Under the pieces are notes generated by a model, which had not been told where the DNA came from, made no database searches, and saw only the letters and a list, made by a program, of their open reading frames with translations. Positions 1-5,826 of a stretch of DNA of 21,425 nt are shown piece by piece. Both the position numbers and the translations under genes were made by a program. Position 1 is the stretch's first letter. Each line of letters begins with the position of its first letter. This DNA comes from an uncultured Mucispirillum sp. (lineage in GTDB: Bacteria > Chrysiogenota > Deferribacteres > Deferribacterales > Mucispirillaceae), in assembly GCA_945947845.1 (NCBI GenBank), contig CAMEZN010000001.1:1-21425 (forward strand), read 5' to 3'.

Positions 1-10
1 TAATGCCATG

Positions 11-445
11 TTATGCCCCTATAAGTTTGTATTTAAAAAAAGAAAAAATTCTATGTAACAGCCTGTAAAACTTTTCTTTAAAAGTGTTTTTTCTTTTTTT
101 AGTTGGTATTCCAAATAGATTAAAGTTGCCTGAAATTCTTTCTTGTTTTAGATAAGTTGCTAATACTCTTCTAAATTCTGGGCTTTTCTTTTGGTTAGAA
201 ACCATACCTATTAAATAAAAGCCTTCTTTTGTAAAATATCTTTTAAAGTATTTTTGATGTTTTACCTGAACTTTAATAAGTGCGGTATATCCCTCTAAAA
301 GCTCTTTATTTCTGTTATAAATGCGAAGTATTGCTTTAGCAGGTTCTTTATAGTCTAGATAAATGCCAATATCTTCAGCACTAATATATTTTTCATTATT
401 GTAAATAATGAATTTATCTTCATTAATTAAGTTTAATTCATTCAT
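11..445 (-). CDS. BRO-N domain antirepressor-like protein
   Basis: A 144-aa protein with the features of the BRO family N-terminal domain: a short strand pair (FIIYNNEKYISAEDIG), then a YKEPAKAILRIYNRNKELLEGYT segment seen around BRO-N DNA-binding folds, and a C-terminal FTKEGFYLIGMVSNQKKSPEFRR stretch. Known members act as phage antirepressors or DNA-binding regulators. It lacks the second (KilA-C or ANT) domain of many antirepressors and ends in a short basic tail. Its ATG overlaps the stop of the HTH gene upstream (TAATG) and follows a GGAG ribosome site, so the two are translationally coupled. The lone BRO-N could antagonise the XRE repressor encoded divergently; that is inference. Confidence 0.75.
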   Translation of the reverse strand: MNELNLINEDKFIIYNNEKYISAEDIGIYLDYKEPAKAILRIYNRNKELLEGYTALIKVQVKHQKYFKRYFTKEGFYLIGMVSNQKKSPEFRRVLATYLKQERISGNFNLFGIPTKKRKNTFKEKFYRLLHRIFSFFKYKLIGA

Positions 446-672
446 TATAATACTCCTTCTAACATTTGTTTTACTTCAGCAACACTTTTAAAAGTTGGTG
501 TAAATTCATACCCTGTAAGTTTTGTAATGGCTTGCTCAACTCGTTTGCTTCTAGTTTTTCCTGAAATTACATTAATAATTAAAGGATTTGATACACCTAA
601 TGCTTTTGCAATAGATTGGGTAGAGATTTGCTTTTCTCTTAATATTTTGTAGATTTCTTCTTTTTGTGTCAT
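445..672 (-). CDS. Small HTH regulator (Ner/Cro-like)
   Basis: A 75-aa DNA-binding protein with a helix-turn-helix at about residues 14-35 (STQSIAKALGVSNPLIINVI). It is the first gene of the leftward operon, the usual place of a Cro- or Ner-type early regulator that counters the repressor. I chose the ATG at 672 rather than the one at 684 because GGGGGTC lies between the two, at correct distance from the inner start, and MTQKEE is a more natural N-terminus. It overlaps the BRO-N gene downstream by TAATG. Ner is the Mu analogue by position, but the sequence is too short and divergent to assign the family with certainty. Confidence 0.7.
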   Translation of the reverse strand: MTQKEEIYKILREKQISTQSIAKALGVSNPLIINVISGKTRSKRVEQAITKLTGYEFTPTFKSVAEVKQMLEGVL

Positions 673-762
673 AATGACCCCCATTAATAATATTTTTTAC
701 TTTACATAGATTAAAATAATTATTAAAATAATTACATATAATGAACATTAATAATTATTTTT

Positions 763-782
763 ATACTAACAAATGTTAGTAT
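763..782. promoter_or_regulatory. Repressor operator O1
   Basis: An inverted repeat with 8-bp arms (ATACTAAC / GTTAGTAT) around AAAT. An almost identical copy (19 of 20 positions, opposite orientation) lies at 828-847. The two flank a TATAAT at 794-799 in the divergent region between the HTH and XRE genes. Sites of this form at such a place are typical phage operators. Confidence 0.8.
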
Positions 783-827
783 TTAATAATAAATATAATA
801 GTTACTTTTGTAATTGTCAAGAGCAAA

Positions 828-847
828 ATAATAACATTTGTTAGTAT
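828..847. promoter_or_regulatory. Repressor operator O2
   Basis: Second copy of the operator, read on the minus strand, differing from O1 at one position in an outer arm. It ends 19 bases before the XRE repressor start codon, between the candidate -10 at 794-799 and the GAGG ribosome site at 856-859, so binding here could autoregulate the repressor. A weaker related palindrome, TAATGAACATTA, lies at 739-750 on the leftward side. Confidence 0.75.
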
Positions 848-866
848 TTTTGATTGAGGTTAATAA

Positions 867-1235
867 ATGACTTTAATTGATAGATTTAAAATGATAAGAA
901 ATACACTAGGTTTAACTCAAAAAGAGTTTGGAAAAGCACTTAATAAAACATATATTATGATACAAAATTATGAAAAAGGTAGAAGAAATATTACTGATGG
1001 AATATTATTAAACTTACAAGACATATTTAATGTAAATATAGAGTGGATGAGAACAGGTGAAGGCTCAATGTTTTTATCAGATAGTGATAAAAAGGCAGAT
1101 AGTGGGGTTGTAAATATAGCACCTGCTTATGATTTACCAGAAAGGTTTTTACAGCTTGCAGGTAAACTAAAAAAAAGTGATATTGCAAAAGTAGAAGGCT
1201 ATATGCAGGCAATAGTTGATAGTTATAAAAAATAA
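867..1235 (+). CDS. XRE-family prophage repressor
   Basis: A 122-aa protein with an N-terminal XRE helix-turn-helix (about residues 4-60: LGLTQKEFGKAL, then IMIQNYEKGRRNI). The part after it (NIEWMRTGEGSMF) is the usual end of this domain in phage repressors. There is no LexA/CI-type peptidase domain: residues 75-122 form only a short helical C-terminus, so self-cleavage on DNA damage is not expected and another inducer, perhaps the BRO-N protein, is likely. A GAGG ribosome site lies 7 bases before the ATG. It is divergent from the HTH/BRO operon and has operators upstream, which supports the role as master repressor. Confidence 0.85.
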   Translation: MTLIDRFKMIRNTLGLTQKEFGKALNKTYIMIQNYEKGRRNITDGILLNLQDIFNVNIEWMRTGEGSMFLSDSDKKADSGVVNIAPAYDLPERFLQLAGKLKKSDIAKVEGYMQAIVDSYKK

Positions 1236-1296
1236 AGATATGCAAAAATTATCAAGTTAGAATTTGATAATAAATAATAAAAAAAGGAGATTTATT

Positions 1297-1629
1297 ATGG
1301 CAATGATACCATGCAAAGAATGTGGAAAAGAAGTAAGCAGTAAGGCTTTTAAATGCCCTAACTGTGGAGCAAGATTAAGAAAAGCAAAAAGAGGTTTTTT
1401 TGGAAAAATATTTAAATGGTCTTTTGTGCTTTTTAATTTACTTATGTTTTTATGGGTGATTTATATTGTTGTTTTTTATGGTGATGGGGTTGCTTCAACA
1501 AATGATGGTATGGAGCAAGCTGCTAATGTAGTTGCAGGCACAATTTGGCTTAGTGGAAGTATAACTACATGGGTTATAGTTGATGTGATATTAGGAATAT
1601 TTGTATTATTAACTAGACCAAAAGAATAA
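1297..1629 (+). CDS. Zinc-ribbon two-TM membrane protein
   Basis: A 110-aa protein. An N-terminal zinc ribbon has Cys6, Cys9, Cys20 and Cys23 (CKEC ... CPNC), followed by a basic linker and two hydrophobic segments (about 34-56 and 78-104) ending at TRPKE. I use the ATG at 1297, preceded by AAGGAG with a good gap, not the upstream in-frame ATG at 1264 that lacks a ribosome site. Such small ribbon-plus-membrane proteins are common prophage cargo but have no fixed function. Placed after the repressor and before a terminator, it is probably expressed in the lysogen; a role in excluding other phages is possible but unproven. Confidence 0.7.
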   Translation: MAMIPCKECGKEVSSKAFKCPNCGARLRKAKRGFFGKIFKWSFVLFNLLMFLWVIYIVVFYGDGVASTNDGMEQAANVVAGTIWLSGSITTWVIVDVILGIFVLLTRPKE

Positions 1630-1694
1630 AGTATATAAATTAAAAATAATATATACTTTTTGATTAAATATACAGGGCTTTCGCCCTGTATATT
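1630..1694 (+). terminator. Terminator pair after the repressor operon
   Basis: Two hairpins in series. The first pairs AGTATAT (1630-1636) with ATATACT (1651-1657) and is followed by TTTTT. The second pairs about 12 bases either side of the loop TTTC (AATATACAGGGC at 1667-1678 with 1683-1694) but has no clear T-run. They would end the repressor/zinc-ribbon transcript. A third weak hairpin (AAAATGAT / ATCATTTT) lies at 1707-1734. Confidence 0.6.
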
Positions 1695-1832
1695 AAAGAG
1701 AAAATTAAAATGATGAATAAAAAGTTATCATTTTAAAGATTGTATAATAAAAAAATATGAATAGCAAGGAATAAATAATCATAAGCAGCATGTGCTGATA
1801 GAATTATAAAAAGAAAAAGGAGCGAGGAAAAG

Positions 1833-2657
1833 ATGAGCAAAATAAAAAATGTATACTTTGCACATATTACTAATGAAACAGGTGACGAAACAGGTAACAT
1901 AATAATAGACACAATTAATACAGGGAATATACAGGATAATTTTTTAGAAATTCAAGGTTCTAGATATTTCTCAAGAATTTATGTTAGAAATAATACTAAT
2001 TTTATTAAATTTTATAAGTTACGAGATGATGCACCTATGATTTTATATAACGATGGTGCGGATCATGAGTTAGAAATAAATTCAGGGGATATTGCTGAAA
2101 TCACTTATTTTTTAATATTTGGTCAATATATAGCTATATTACGAACAGGATATAGTCCAAATATTTCTAATTTTTTACCATATATAAGACAGTTATATGT
2201 AAATAAATATCATACAACTATTTTAGATGAACATTTAAAGAATAGTATAGTAGAATTATATGATAATGAAGTAATTAACGCCTTACACTCTTTATCTTTA
2301 AAAAAATTTAATATTCAGATAGGATTAATACAAGATGTAGTTATTGATGATGAAATTGATGCATATTTCAGAGATGATATACGGAGGGCTGTAAATGATG
2401 AGATGTTCTCTATAAGTTTTGGTATGGAGGCTTCGAGTAATCTTTCTAACAGCATAAAAAATTCTATTATTAGATTAATACCTTTTTTGAGAAAAGGAGA
2501 GGTAATTATGCTTGATAATAATGAAAAAATAAAGTATAATCTTATAAATCATAAAATCAAATATGAACATAGATTAGTAAATAATGAAACTGTTAATCTA
2601 AACTATGATGATATACTATTTGCTGCTAAAGAATGGTTTATTGATAACATGGTATAA
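1833..2657 (+). CDS. RexA-like superinfection exclusion protein (distant)
   Basis: A 274-aa soluble protein without signal or membrane segment. Lambda RexA is about the same length (279 aa), and from memory several blocks line up: an early FLEIQGSRYFSRIYV against RexA HHLQVGSNYLYIHKI; YFLIFGQYIAILRTGYSPN against FLFVEGDTIGFARTVFGPT; and a C-terminal EHRLVNNETVNLNYDDI against EHYLSEKGHLSAPLNKV. RexA is the intracellular sensor that activates the RexB channel when another phage infects. The next gene is a four-TM protein, and the pair lies downstream of the repressor as in lambda. AAAGGAG precedes the start. Identity is low, so this is a structural-pattern call; an unrelated two-gene defence pair is the alternative. 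Confidence 0.55.
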   Translation: MSKIKNVYFAHITNETGDETGNIIIDTINTGNIQDNFLEIQGSRYFSRIYVRNNTNFIKFYKLRDDAPMILYNDGADHELEINSGDIAEITYFLIFGQYIAILRTGYSPNISNFLPYIRQLYVNKYHTTILDEHLKNSIVELYDNEVINALHSLSLKKFNIQIGLIQDVVIDDEIDAYFRDDIRRAVNDEMFSISFGMEASSNLSNSIKNSIIRLIPFLRKGEVIMLDNNEKIKYNLINHKIKYEHRLVNNETVNLNYDDILFAAKEWFIDNMV

Positions 2658-2667
2658 GGATATGGAT

Positions 2668-3177
2668 ATGGCAACTGATAACACAAAAACTAATAAAGAA
2701 AAAAATAAAACACATAAAAAGGTAGTTAAGAGATTTGCTGGATATATTTTATCTTCATTGATAATAACTGGCTCATTTGTTTATTTGTTTATATTGTTAG
2801 AAAGCAAGACTAATATCTCGCCTGATTTTGAAGAAATGCGAAAAAATCTTTTTAGTATAGCTGTTACTTTTTCTGTTGGTATACTAGGTTTTTTAATTAC
2901 TGCATTAGCAATAATAGTATCATTTTTTGATAATCAAATAATGCAAAAGTTTAATCAAACAGAAGGACTTGATAATTTAATAACTACTTTTAAGTATGCT
3001 TTTGCAAGTCTTTTTTTTACAATTATTATGTTAATTACATCTACAATTACAGAGAAATATACTTATATGTTTGTATCAATAATTTTATTTTGTTTGCTTT
3101 TTAACATTCAATCTGTTTATAGATGTATAAATGTTATATTTATCATTATTAAAAATACTGCTAAAAAACCTCAATAG
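2668..3177 (+). CDS. RexB-like four-TM membrane protein
   Basis: A 169-aa protein with a basic, Lys-rich cytoplasmic N-terminus (1-23) and four hydrophobic segments at about 25-44, 62-86, 108-127 and 132-160. Lambda RexB (144 aa) is also a four-TM inner-membrane protein, and the GILGFLITALAIIV helix resembles its TMIAILIAALTFLIG helix by eye. The AAGGA ribosome site overlaps the stop codon of the preceding gene and fits the ATG at 2668 (7-base gap) better than that at 2662. The gene pair is thus coupled. If the RexA-like call is right, this would be the ion channel that depolarises the infected cell; otherwise it is an unassigned membrane partner. Confidence 0.55.
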   Translation: MATDNTKTNKEKNKTHKKVVKRFAGYILSSLIITGSFVYLFILLESKTNISPDFEEMRKNLFSIAVTFSVGILGFLITALAIIVSFFDNQIMQKFNQTEGLDNLITTFKYAFASLFFTIIMLITSTITEKYTYMFVSIILFCLLFNIQSVYRCINVIFIIIKNTAKKPQ

Positions 3178-3232
3178 TTTTCTTATTAATTTCTTCAAAT
3201 ATTTTTGATATTTTTTATTCTATACCCTTTTC

Positions 3233-3290
3233 TATAATAAATATTAATAATACCCTTTATCTGTAATTACCCTATTTAAACATATATAAT
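3233..3290 (+). promoter_or_regulatory. Late promoter repeat R, copy 1
   Basis: One of four related sites. It has an AT-rich box AAATATTAATAATA, then TTATCTGTA, and a TATAAT at 3285-3290. The CTG of the middle box is 24 bases before the TATAAT, the same as in copies 3 and 4. There is no TTGACA-like -35. Transcription from about 3297 would enter structured element F3 and then the endolysin gene. Confidence 0.65.
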
Positions 3291-3302
3291 CAGCTTATGA
3301 AA

Positions 3303-3427
3303 AATGGTATCGCCTTTTTATTTTATACTGTGTTGTTTAAAATTTAGCTTGGTCATTTACTTATTTATGTAAACTTCCATCGCTAAATTTTAAGCCGCCT
3401 TGTCTAAAATAAAATTTTAATACCATT
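3303..3427 (-). repeat. Structured element F, copy 3 (minus strand)
   Basis: A 125-nt nested hairpin between the rexB-like gene and the endolysin. Helices: AATGGTAT (3303) with ATACCATT (3420); TTTTATTTTA (3316) with TAAAATAAAA (3405); TTAAAATTTAGC (3337) with GCTAAATTTTAA (3382); TTTAC (3356) with GTAAA (3369). Read on the minus strand it shares TTAGACAAG, GGAAGTTTACA, GTAAATGA and AGTATAAAATAAAAAG with the two plus-strand copies (4892-5010, 14446-14566). The helix arms differ from those copies but stay complementary. Function unknown. It forms the leader of the endolysin transcript if promoter R1 is used. Confidence 0.8.
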
Positions 3428-3446
3428 CAAGTAAGGAGTTGATTAT

Positions 3447-3815
3447 ATGCCAAAATTATCTGCAAAAAGTCAAGCAAAATTAAATACCTGCCATAGCGAC
3501 TTAATAAGGTTAATAGAAGCTGTAGCAGAGACTGAGAAATGTGCTGTTATATGTGGCTTCCGTGGCAGGTATGAACAGGAACAAGCATACCGCGAAGGAA
3601 AAAGCAAAGCTAAGTTCGGACAATCAAAACATAATCTAAAACCTAGTATGGCATGCGATATAGTGCCGCTGCCACTTGACTGGGACAATATTCCTGCATT
3701 TGAAAGGCTTGGTGAAAAAATTATGGCAAAAGCAAAAGAGCTGGGAATAAATATATGCTGGGGAAGAGATTTTACAAATTTAAAAGATTATCCGCATTTT
3801 GAACTTATAGGGTGA
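3447..3815 (+). CDS. Endolysin, L-alanyl-D-glutamate-type peptidase (M15)
   Basis: A 122-aa zinc peptidase of the VanY/M15C family used by phages to cut the peptide stem of peptidoglycan. The expected motifs are in order: GFRGRYEQEQAYREGKSK (37-54), the zinc-ligand segment SKHNLKPSMACDIVP with His62 and Asp71, a tryptophan before the last loop, and DYPHFEL with the third ligand His117. The length equals a single-domain endolysin, with no separate wall-binding domain. There is no signal peptide, so a holin is needed; none is obvious beside it. AAGGAG precedes the ATG. Its stop codon lies inside the first hairpin of structured element S, and the spanin genes follow. Confidence 0.9.
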   Translation: MPKLSAKSQAKLNTCHSDLIRLIEAVAETEKCAVICGFRGRYEQEQAYREGKSKAKFGQSKHNLKPSMACDIVPLPLDWDNIPAFERLGEKIMAKAKELGINICWGRDFTNLKDYPHFELIG

Positions 3816-3918
3816 GCAGGCTCCCCCTATACTACCCCCACAATGCAAAAGTAATAAAATTCACCATTTTATTACTTTCAGCAGAATAAAATTTTGGATA
3901 CACGCTCCAAAATTTTAT
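3810..3918 (+). repeat. Structured element S, copy 1
   Basis: Three hairpins. S0 is GGGTGAG, loop CAGG, CTCCCCC (3810-3827) and includes the endolysin stop. After a pyrimidine-rich run and AATGCAAAA, stem 1 is 13 perfect pairs (3848-3860 with 3866-3878) closed by loop TCACC. Stem 2 is 13 perfect pairs (3886-3898 with 3906-3918) closed by TACACGC. A conserved TATTAATG box follows. Three further copies with different stems and the same loops are at 7722, 14329 and 19441. Confidence 0.85.
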
Positions 3919-3953
3919 AACAGGTATTAATGGCGGATAAAGGAATTATTAAG

Positions 3954-4664
3954 ATGAATATTACACAATTAAGTAAATATGTAATTATTTTTCTTTTTAC
4001 AGTTTTAGTTGTGCTTTCTGTGCTGCTTAGCATTTATGCAGCACAAAACAAGCAGCTTATGCAAGAAAATACAAGACTTACTGAAATGGTAGAGTTAAGA
4101 GATGCTGCTATTACTGAAATAGATAAAAATATTGCAGCATTGCAGCAGCAGGTATTGGAAGCTGAAAGTATATGTAATGAAAGATTAAAAGCAAGAGAGA
4201 ATTTATTGACATTTTTAAGTATTGAGCCTGCTTATGATGTTGGTAAAAATGGGATTTTTTTCCCGCAACTTCCAGCCTGTGCTGTTTCTGATTCCTCCCT
4301 GTTCGGTCGGGAAACAGGCAGCCGTCGCTGGGAAACGCTCCCCTCCTTTGATATAAATGCACTAGGCTCAAAAGCTGGGGCGGAAGACCGCACCGCCCCA
4401 GTACAGCCAAAGGTGATAAGTTATGAAAAAAGTAATATTGCTATTAAAAGTAACAACTGGGCGGGGAACTCCAAAGCCGTCCCCCGTCCCAACCACCCCC
4501 GCTTTAAAGGACAAGTTCCGCAGAAGTGTGATTCTGCTACACTTGATTTAAATAATAAGGTGGTGAGTGATGAAGTTATTAGTAAAAATAAAAGTGATTA
4601 TGCTGTTAATAGTATTAACAGTTATTGGGTGCAGTTCACACTCGCAGGTGATAGTAAAAAATAA
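3954..4664 (+). CDS. i-spanin (Rz-like) with inserted palindromes
   Basis: A 236-aa protein. Residues 9-29 form one membrane segment and about 32-75 a coiled coil (NKQLMQENTRLTEMVE, then a repeat ending KARENLL), the plan of an inner-membrane spanin that spans the periplasm. Lambda Rz is 153 aa. The extra length comes from GC-rich palindromic DNA at about 4255-4510, which reads as low-complexity sequence such as SLFGRETGSRRWETLP and SKAGAEDRTAPVQ. AAAGGA before the ATG at 3954 supports this start; the upstream ATG at 3930 belongs to a box conserved in element S. The end overlaps the o-spanin gene in another frame, as in Rz/Rz1. Confidence 0.75.
   Translation: MNITQLSKYVIIFLFTVLVVLSVLLSIYAAQNKQLMQENTRLTEMVELRDAAITEIDKNIAALQQQVLEAESICNERLKARENLLTFLSIEPAYDVGKNGIFFPQLPACAVSDSSLFGRETGSRRWETLPSFDINALGSKAGAEDRTAPVQPKVISYEKSNIAIKSNNWAGNSKAVPRPNHPRFKGQVPQKCDSATLDLNNKVVSDEVISKNKSDYAVNSINSYWVQFTLAGDSKK
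4286..4313 (-). repeat. GC-rich palindromic repeat inside the spanin gene
   Basis: This 28-base block matches the reverse complement of 17103-17130 at 27 of 28 positions. It is the loop of a larger inverted repeat in which CTGTTTC and GAAACAG, and CCAGC and GCTGG, flank it. It is read in frame in the spanin gene as SDSSLFGRET. Related, more diverged copies lie in the 14198-14281 inverted repeat. Confidence 0.8.
4375..4401. repeat. GC-rich hairpin inside the spanin gene
   Basis: CTGGGGCGG and CCGCCCCAG form a perfect nine-pair hairpin with a nine-base loop. A second GC-rich imperfect hairpin (GGGCGGGGA with TCCCCCGTCCC) follows at about 4459-4491. Both contrast sharply with the AT-rich surroundings. 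Confidence 0.75.
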
Positions 4665-4848
4665 ACAGTGTGCTGTGCCTGCACGGGTGGAGTTAAAACA
4701 ACTTGATAATAAAAGCCATATTGGCAGTGAAAAAAATACAGCAATATTGATGCTGAATATTGCTGACTTGGTGGGGTATGTGAAGAGTTTGGAGGCATCT
4801 ATTGAATGTTTTATAGATTCTTCGCCTGATAAATCAGGCTCTGAATGA
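4570..4848 (+). CDS. o-spanin (Rz1-like lipoprotein)
   Basis: A 92-aa outer-membrane lipoprotein precursor. A lysine-containing N-terminus and hydrophobic core lead to the lipobox VIGC, with Cys21 the predicted lipidated residue, leaving a 72-aa mature chain. It starts inside the i-spanin gene in another frame and extends past it, the classic arrangement of the two spanins, which join to fuse inner and outer membranes at lysis. The ATG at 4570 has AAGGTGG six bases upstream; the GTG at 4567 is less likely. The last ten residues (DSSPDKSGSE) and the stop are encoded by a dispersed palindromic repeat, so the original C-terminus was probably replaced. Confidence 0.8.
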   Translation: MKLLVKIKVIMLLIVLTVIGCSSHSQVIVKNKQCAVPARVELKQLDNKSHIGSEKNTAILMLNIADLVGYVKSLEASIECFIDSSPDKSGSE

Positions 4849-4850
4849 CA
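4815..4850 (+). repeat. Dispersed palindromic repeat, copy 1
   Basis: A unit starting AGATTCTTCGCC and ending CTGAATGACA with an inner palindrome (GCCTGAT / ATCAGGC). It supplies the stop codon of the o-spanin gene. Other copies: 7920-7950, 16455-16490, 16883-16912. Confidence 0.8.
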
Positions 4851-4891
4851 AGGTTTTTTAATTATAAATATATAAAATTACAATAAAGATA

Positions 4892-5010
4892 GGTTATAAG
4901 ATTTTTTGATTAGACAAGACAGACGGAAATTTTTATGAAGGAGTTTATAAATAATAAATGACTGAATAAAAATTTGCGGATAACGAAGTATAAGCAAAAA
5001 AGATATAACC
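4892..5010 (+). repeat. Structured element F, copy 1
   Basis: A 119-nt element of four nested helices: P1 GGTTATA (4892) with TATAACC (5004); P2 TTTTTTG (4902) with CAAAAAA (4995); P3 AAATTTTTAT (4927) with ATAAAAATTT (4966); P4 TTTAT with ATAAA. Between P1 and P2 lie AGA and GA on opposite sides. The large internal loop carries TTAGACAAGACAGACGG and GGATAACGAAGTATAA, nearly the same in copy 2. It ends 27 bases before the start of a 33-aa membrane peptide gene. The promoter is not evident. Confidence 0.85.
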
Positions 5011-5036
5011 GACTGAACTCGCAGGAGGTAAAAAAT

Positions 5037-5138
5037 ATGGCAACTTGGGGTTGGATGACTTGTTCATTACTTTTTGGTTTAATGGTTGGCTGGTTTGGTT
5101 GCAAAACAGTAGAATATTTCAAAAATAAGAACAAGTAA
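5037..5138 (+). CDS. 33-residue membrane peptide
   Basis: ATG to TAA gives 33 residues. The start MATWGWMTC leads into one hydrophobic segment (about 7-21, with several Gly and Trp) and then a basic tail VEYFKNKNK. A strong ribosome site, GGAGG, lies eight bases upstream, and a hairpin terminator follows directly, so the gene looks real although short. It lies between spanins and the Mu-like packaging genes, and element F1 forms its leader. It could be a small holin-like or antiholin-like peptide, since no other holin is obvious nearby, or a toxic membrane peptide controlled by the element. No family is recognised. Confidence 0.65.
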   Translation: MATWGWMTCSLLFGLMVGWFGCKTVEYFKNKNK

Positions 5139-5139
5139 G

Positions 5140-5164
5140 AAATGGGGGTAATGCCCCATTTTTT
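5140..5164 (+). terminator. Rho-independent terminator
   Basis: AAATGGGG (5140-5147) pairs with CCCCATTT (5154-5161) around a six-base loop, and the T-run continues to 5164. It directly follows the 33-aa peptide gene and would separate it from the packaging genes. Confidence 0.8.
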
Positions 5165-5192
5165 AAAATAGTTTTAAGTTAAGGAGAAAAAG

Positions 5193-5537
5193 ATGGAAAC
5201 AGAAATTGTGAATGCTGTAGTTAATTCACCAAACACAATAGAAATATTATTAAGAGCTTCTGGTCCTTTATTTGGCTTATTAGTTTTAATTGGTGTTTTT
5301 TATATTGCTCATAAATATATACCGCAGATGATTAGTTCATTTAATAATTTATCATCAGAAGTAAAACTAATGCGTGAAGCATTAACTGCTATTAGTGGGC
5401 GTATAGATGATACAGAAGAAAGCACTACAAATATAACAAAAAGATTAGATGCTATTGAAATGACATTAAAAAAAATAAATGAAGATATAACAGAAATACG
5501 CATAGAAAATAGAGTGAAAGGTAAAGATAATGAATAA
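5193..5537 (+). CDS. Mu gp25-like membrane/coiled-coil protein (DUF2730-like)
   Basis: A 114-aa protein: one membrane segment at about 25-44 (GPLFGLLVLIGVFYIAHKY), then a long coiled coil to the end (heptads from about 50 to 105). In Mu-like phages a protein with this plan (DUF2730) precedes the gp26, gp27 and gp28 genes, and the same order is found here. Its function is unknown; membrane anchoring near lysis genes has led to suggestions of a lysis accessory role. AAGGAG precedes the ATG, and the end overlaps the next gene by eight bases, so it heads a coupled four-gene packaging operon. Confidence 0.65.
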   Translation: METEIVNAVVNSPNTIEILLRASGPLFGLLVLIGVFYIAHKYIPQMISSFNNLSSEVKLMREALTAISGRIDDTEESTTNITKRLDAIEMTLKKINEDITEIRIENRVKGKDNE

Positions 5538-5826
5538 AGAACAGATTGAAGCGATTGAAAATGCTCGCAGGCGTGGTTTAATTTTACAAAACTTAAAACA
5601 AAAATATCCTGATGGTGTTGATTTCATTGTTTTACAAAAAGCTTTAGAAATTCAAGGGCACAGTTTAAGCAAGAGAGAGTTAGCTGCTTTAATAGAGTAT
5701 TTAAATGGCGGAGAATATGTATGCGTTACATATTCACAAAAGTATATACTCGTGGTTACTCTTACAAAAAAAGGGATTGATTTATTAGATAAGTCTATCA
5801 GTGATGTTGGTGTGTTGGTGGACTAA
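5530..5826 (+). CDS. Mu gp26-like winged-helix protein
   Basis: A 98-aa protein predicted to be a winged helix. Helices at about 5-24 and 31-42 (DFIVLQKALEIQG) are followed by a recognition-like helix (SKRELAALIEYLNGG) and a beta hairpin (YVCVTYSQKYILVVTLTKKG) ending in a short helix. This is the pattern of the small ArsR/VpaChn25-like proteins between gp25 and gp27 in Mu-like prophages. Function unknown; DNA binding during packaging is plausible. Its stop overlaps the next start (TAATG). Confidence 0.6.
   Translation: MNKEQIEAIENARRRGLILQNLKQKYPDGVDFIVLQKALEIQGHSLSKRELAALIEYLNGGEYVCVTYSQKYILVVTLTKKGIDLLDKSISDVGVLVD

Noticed and set aside
1027..1245. Minus-strand reading frame across the repressor gene
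   Set aside because: It lies wholly over the well-supported XRE gene, has no ribosome site and codes a low-complexity aromatic/Leu string: a shadow frame.
2938..2960. Another AATGCAAAA site inside the rexB-like gene
   Set aside because: The string occurs without the following hairpin pair or TCACC loop; chance match in AT-rich coding DNA.
3810..3918. Integron attC-type recombination site
   Set aside because: The paired stems recall attC, but there is no GTTRRRY core and no gene-cassette order; these are gaps between normal phage genes.
4937..4978. Short leader peptide in element F (GGAG followed by ATG in the inner loop)
   Set aside because: The tiny frames in copies 1 and 2 differ in length and sequence, so the loop is conserved as nucleotides, not as a peptide.
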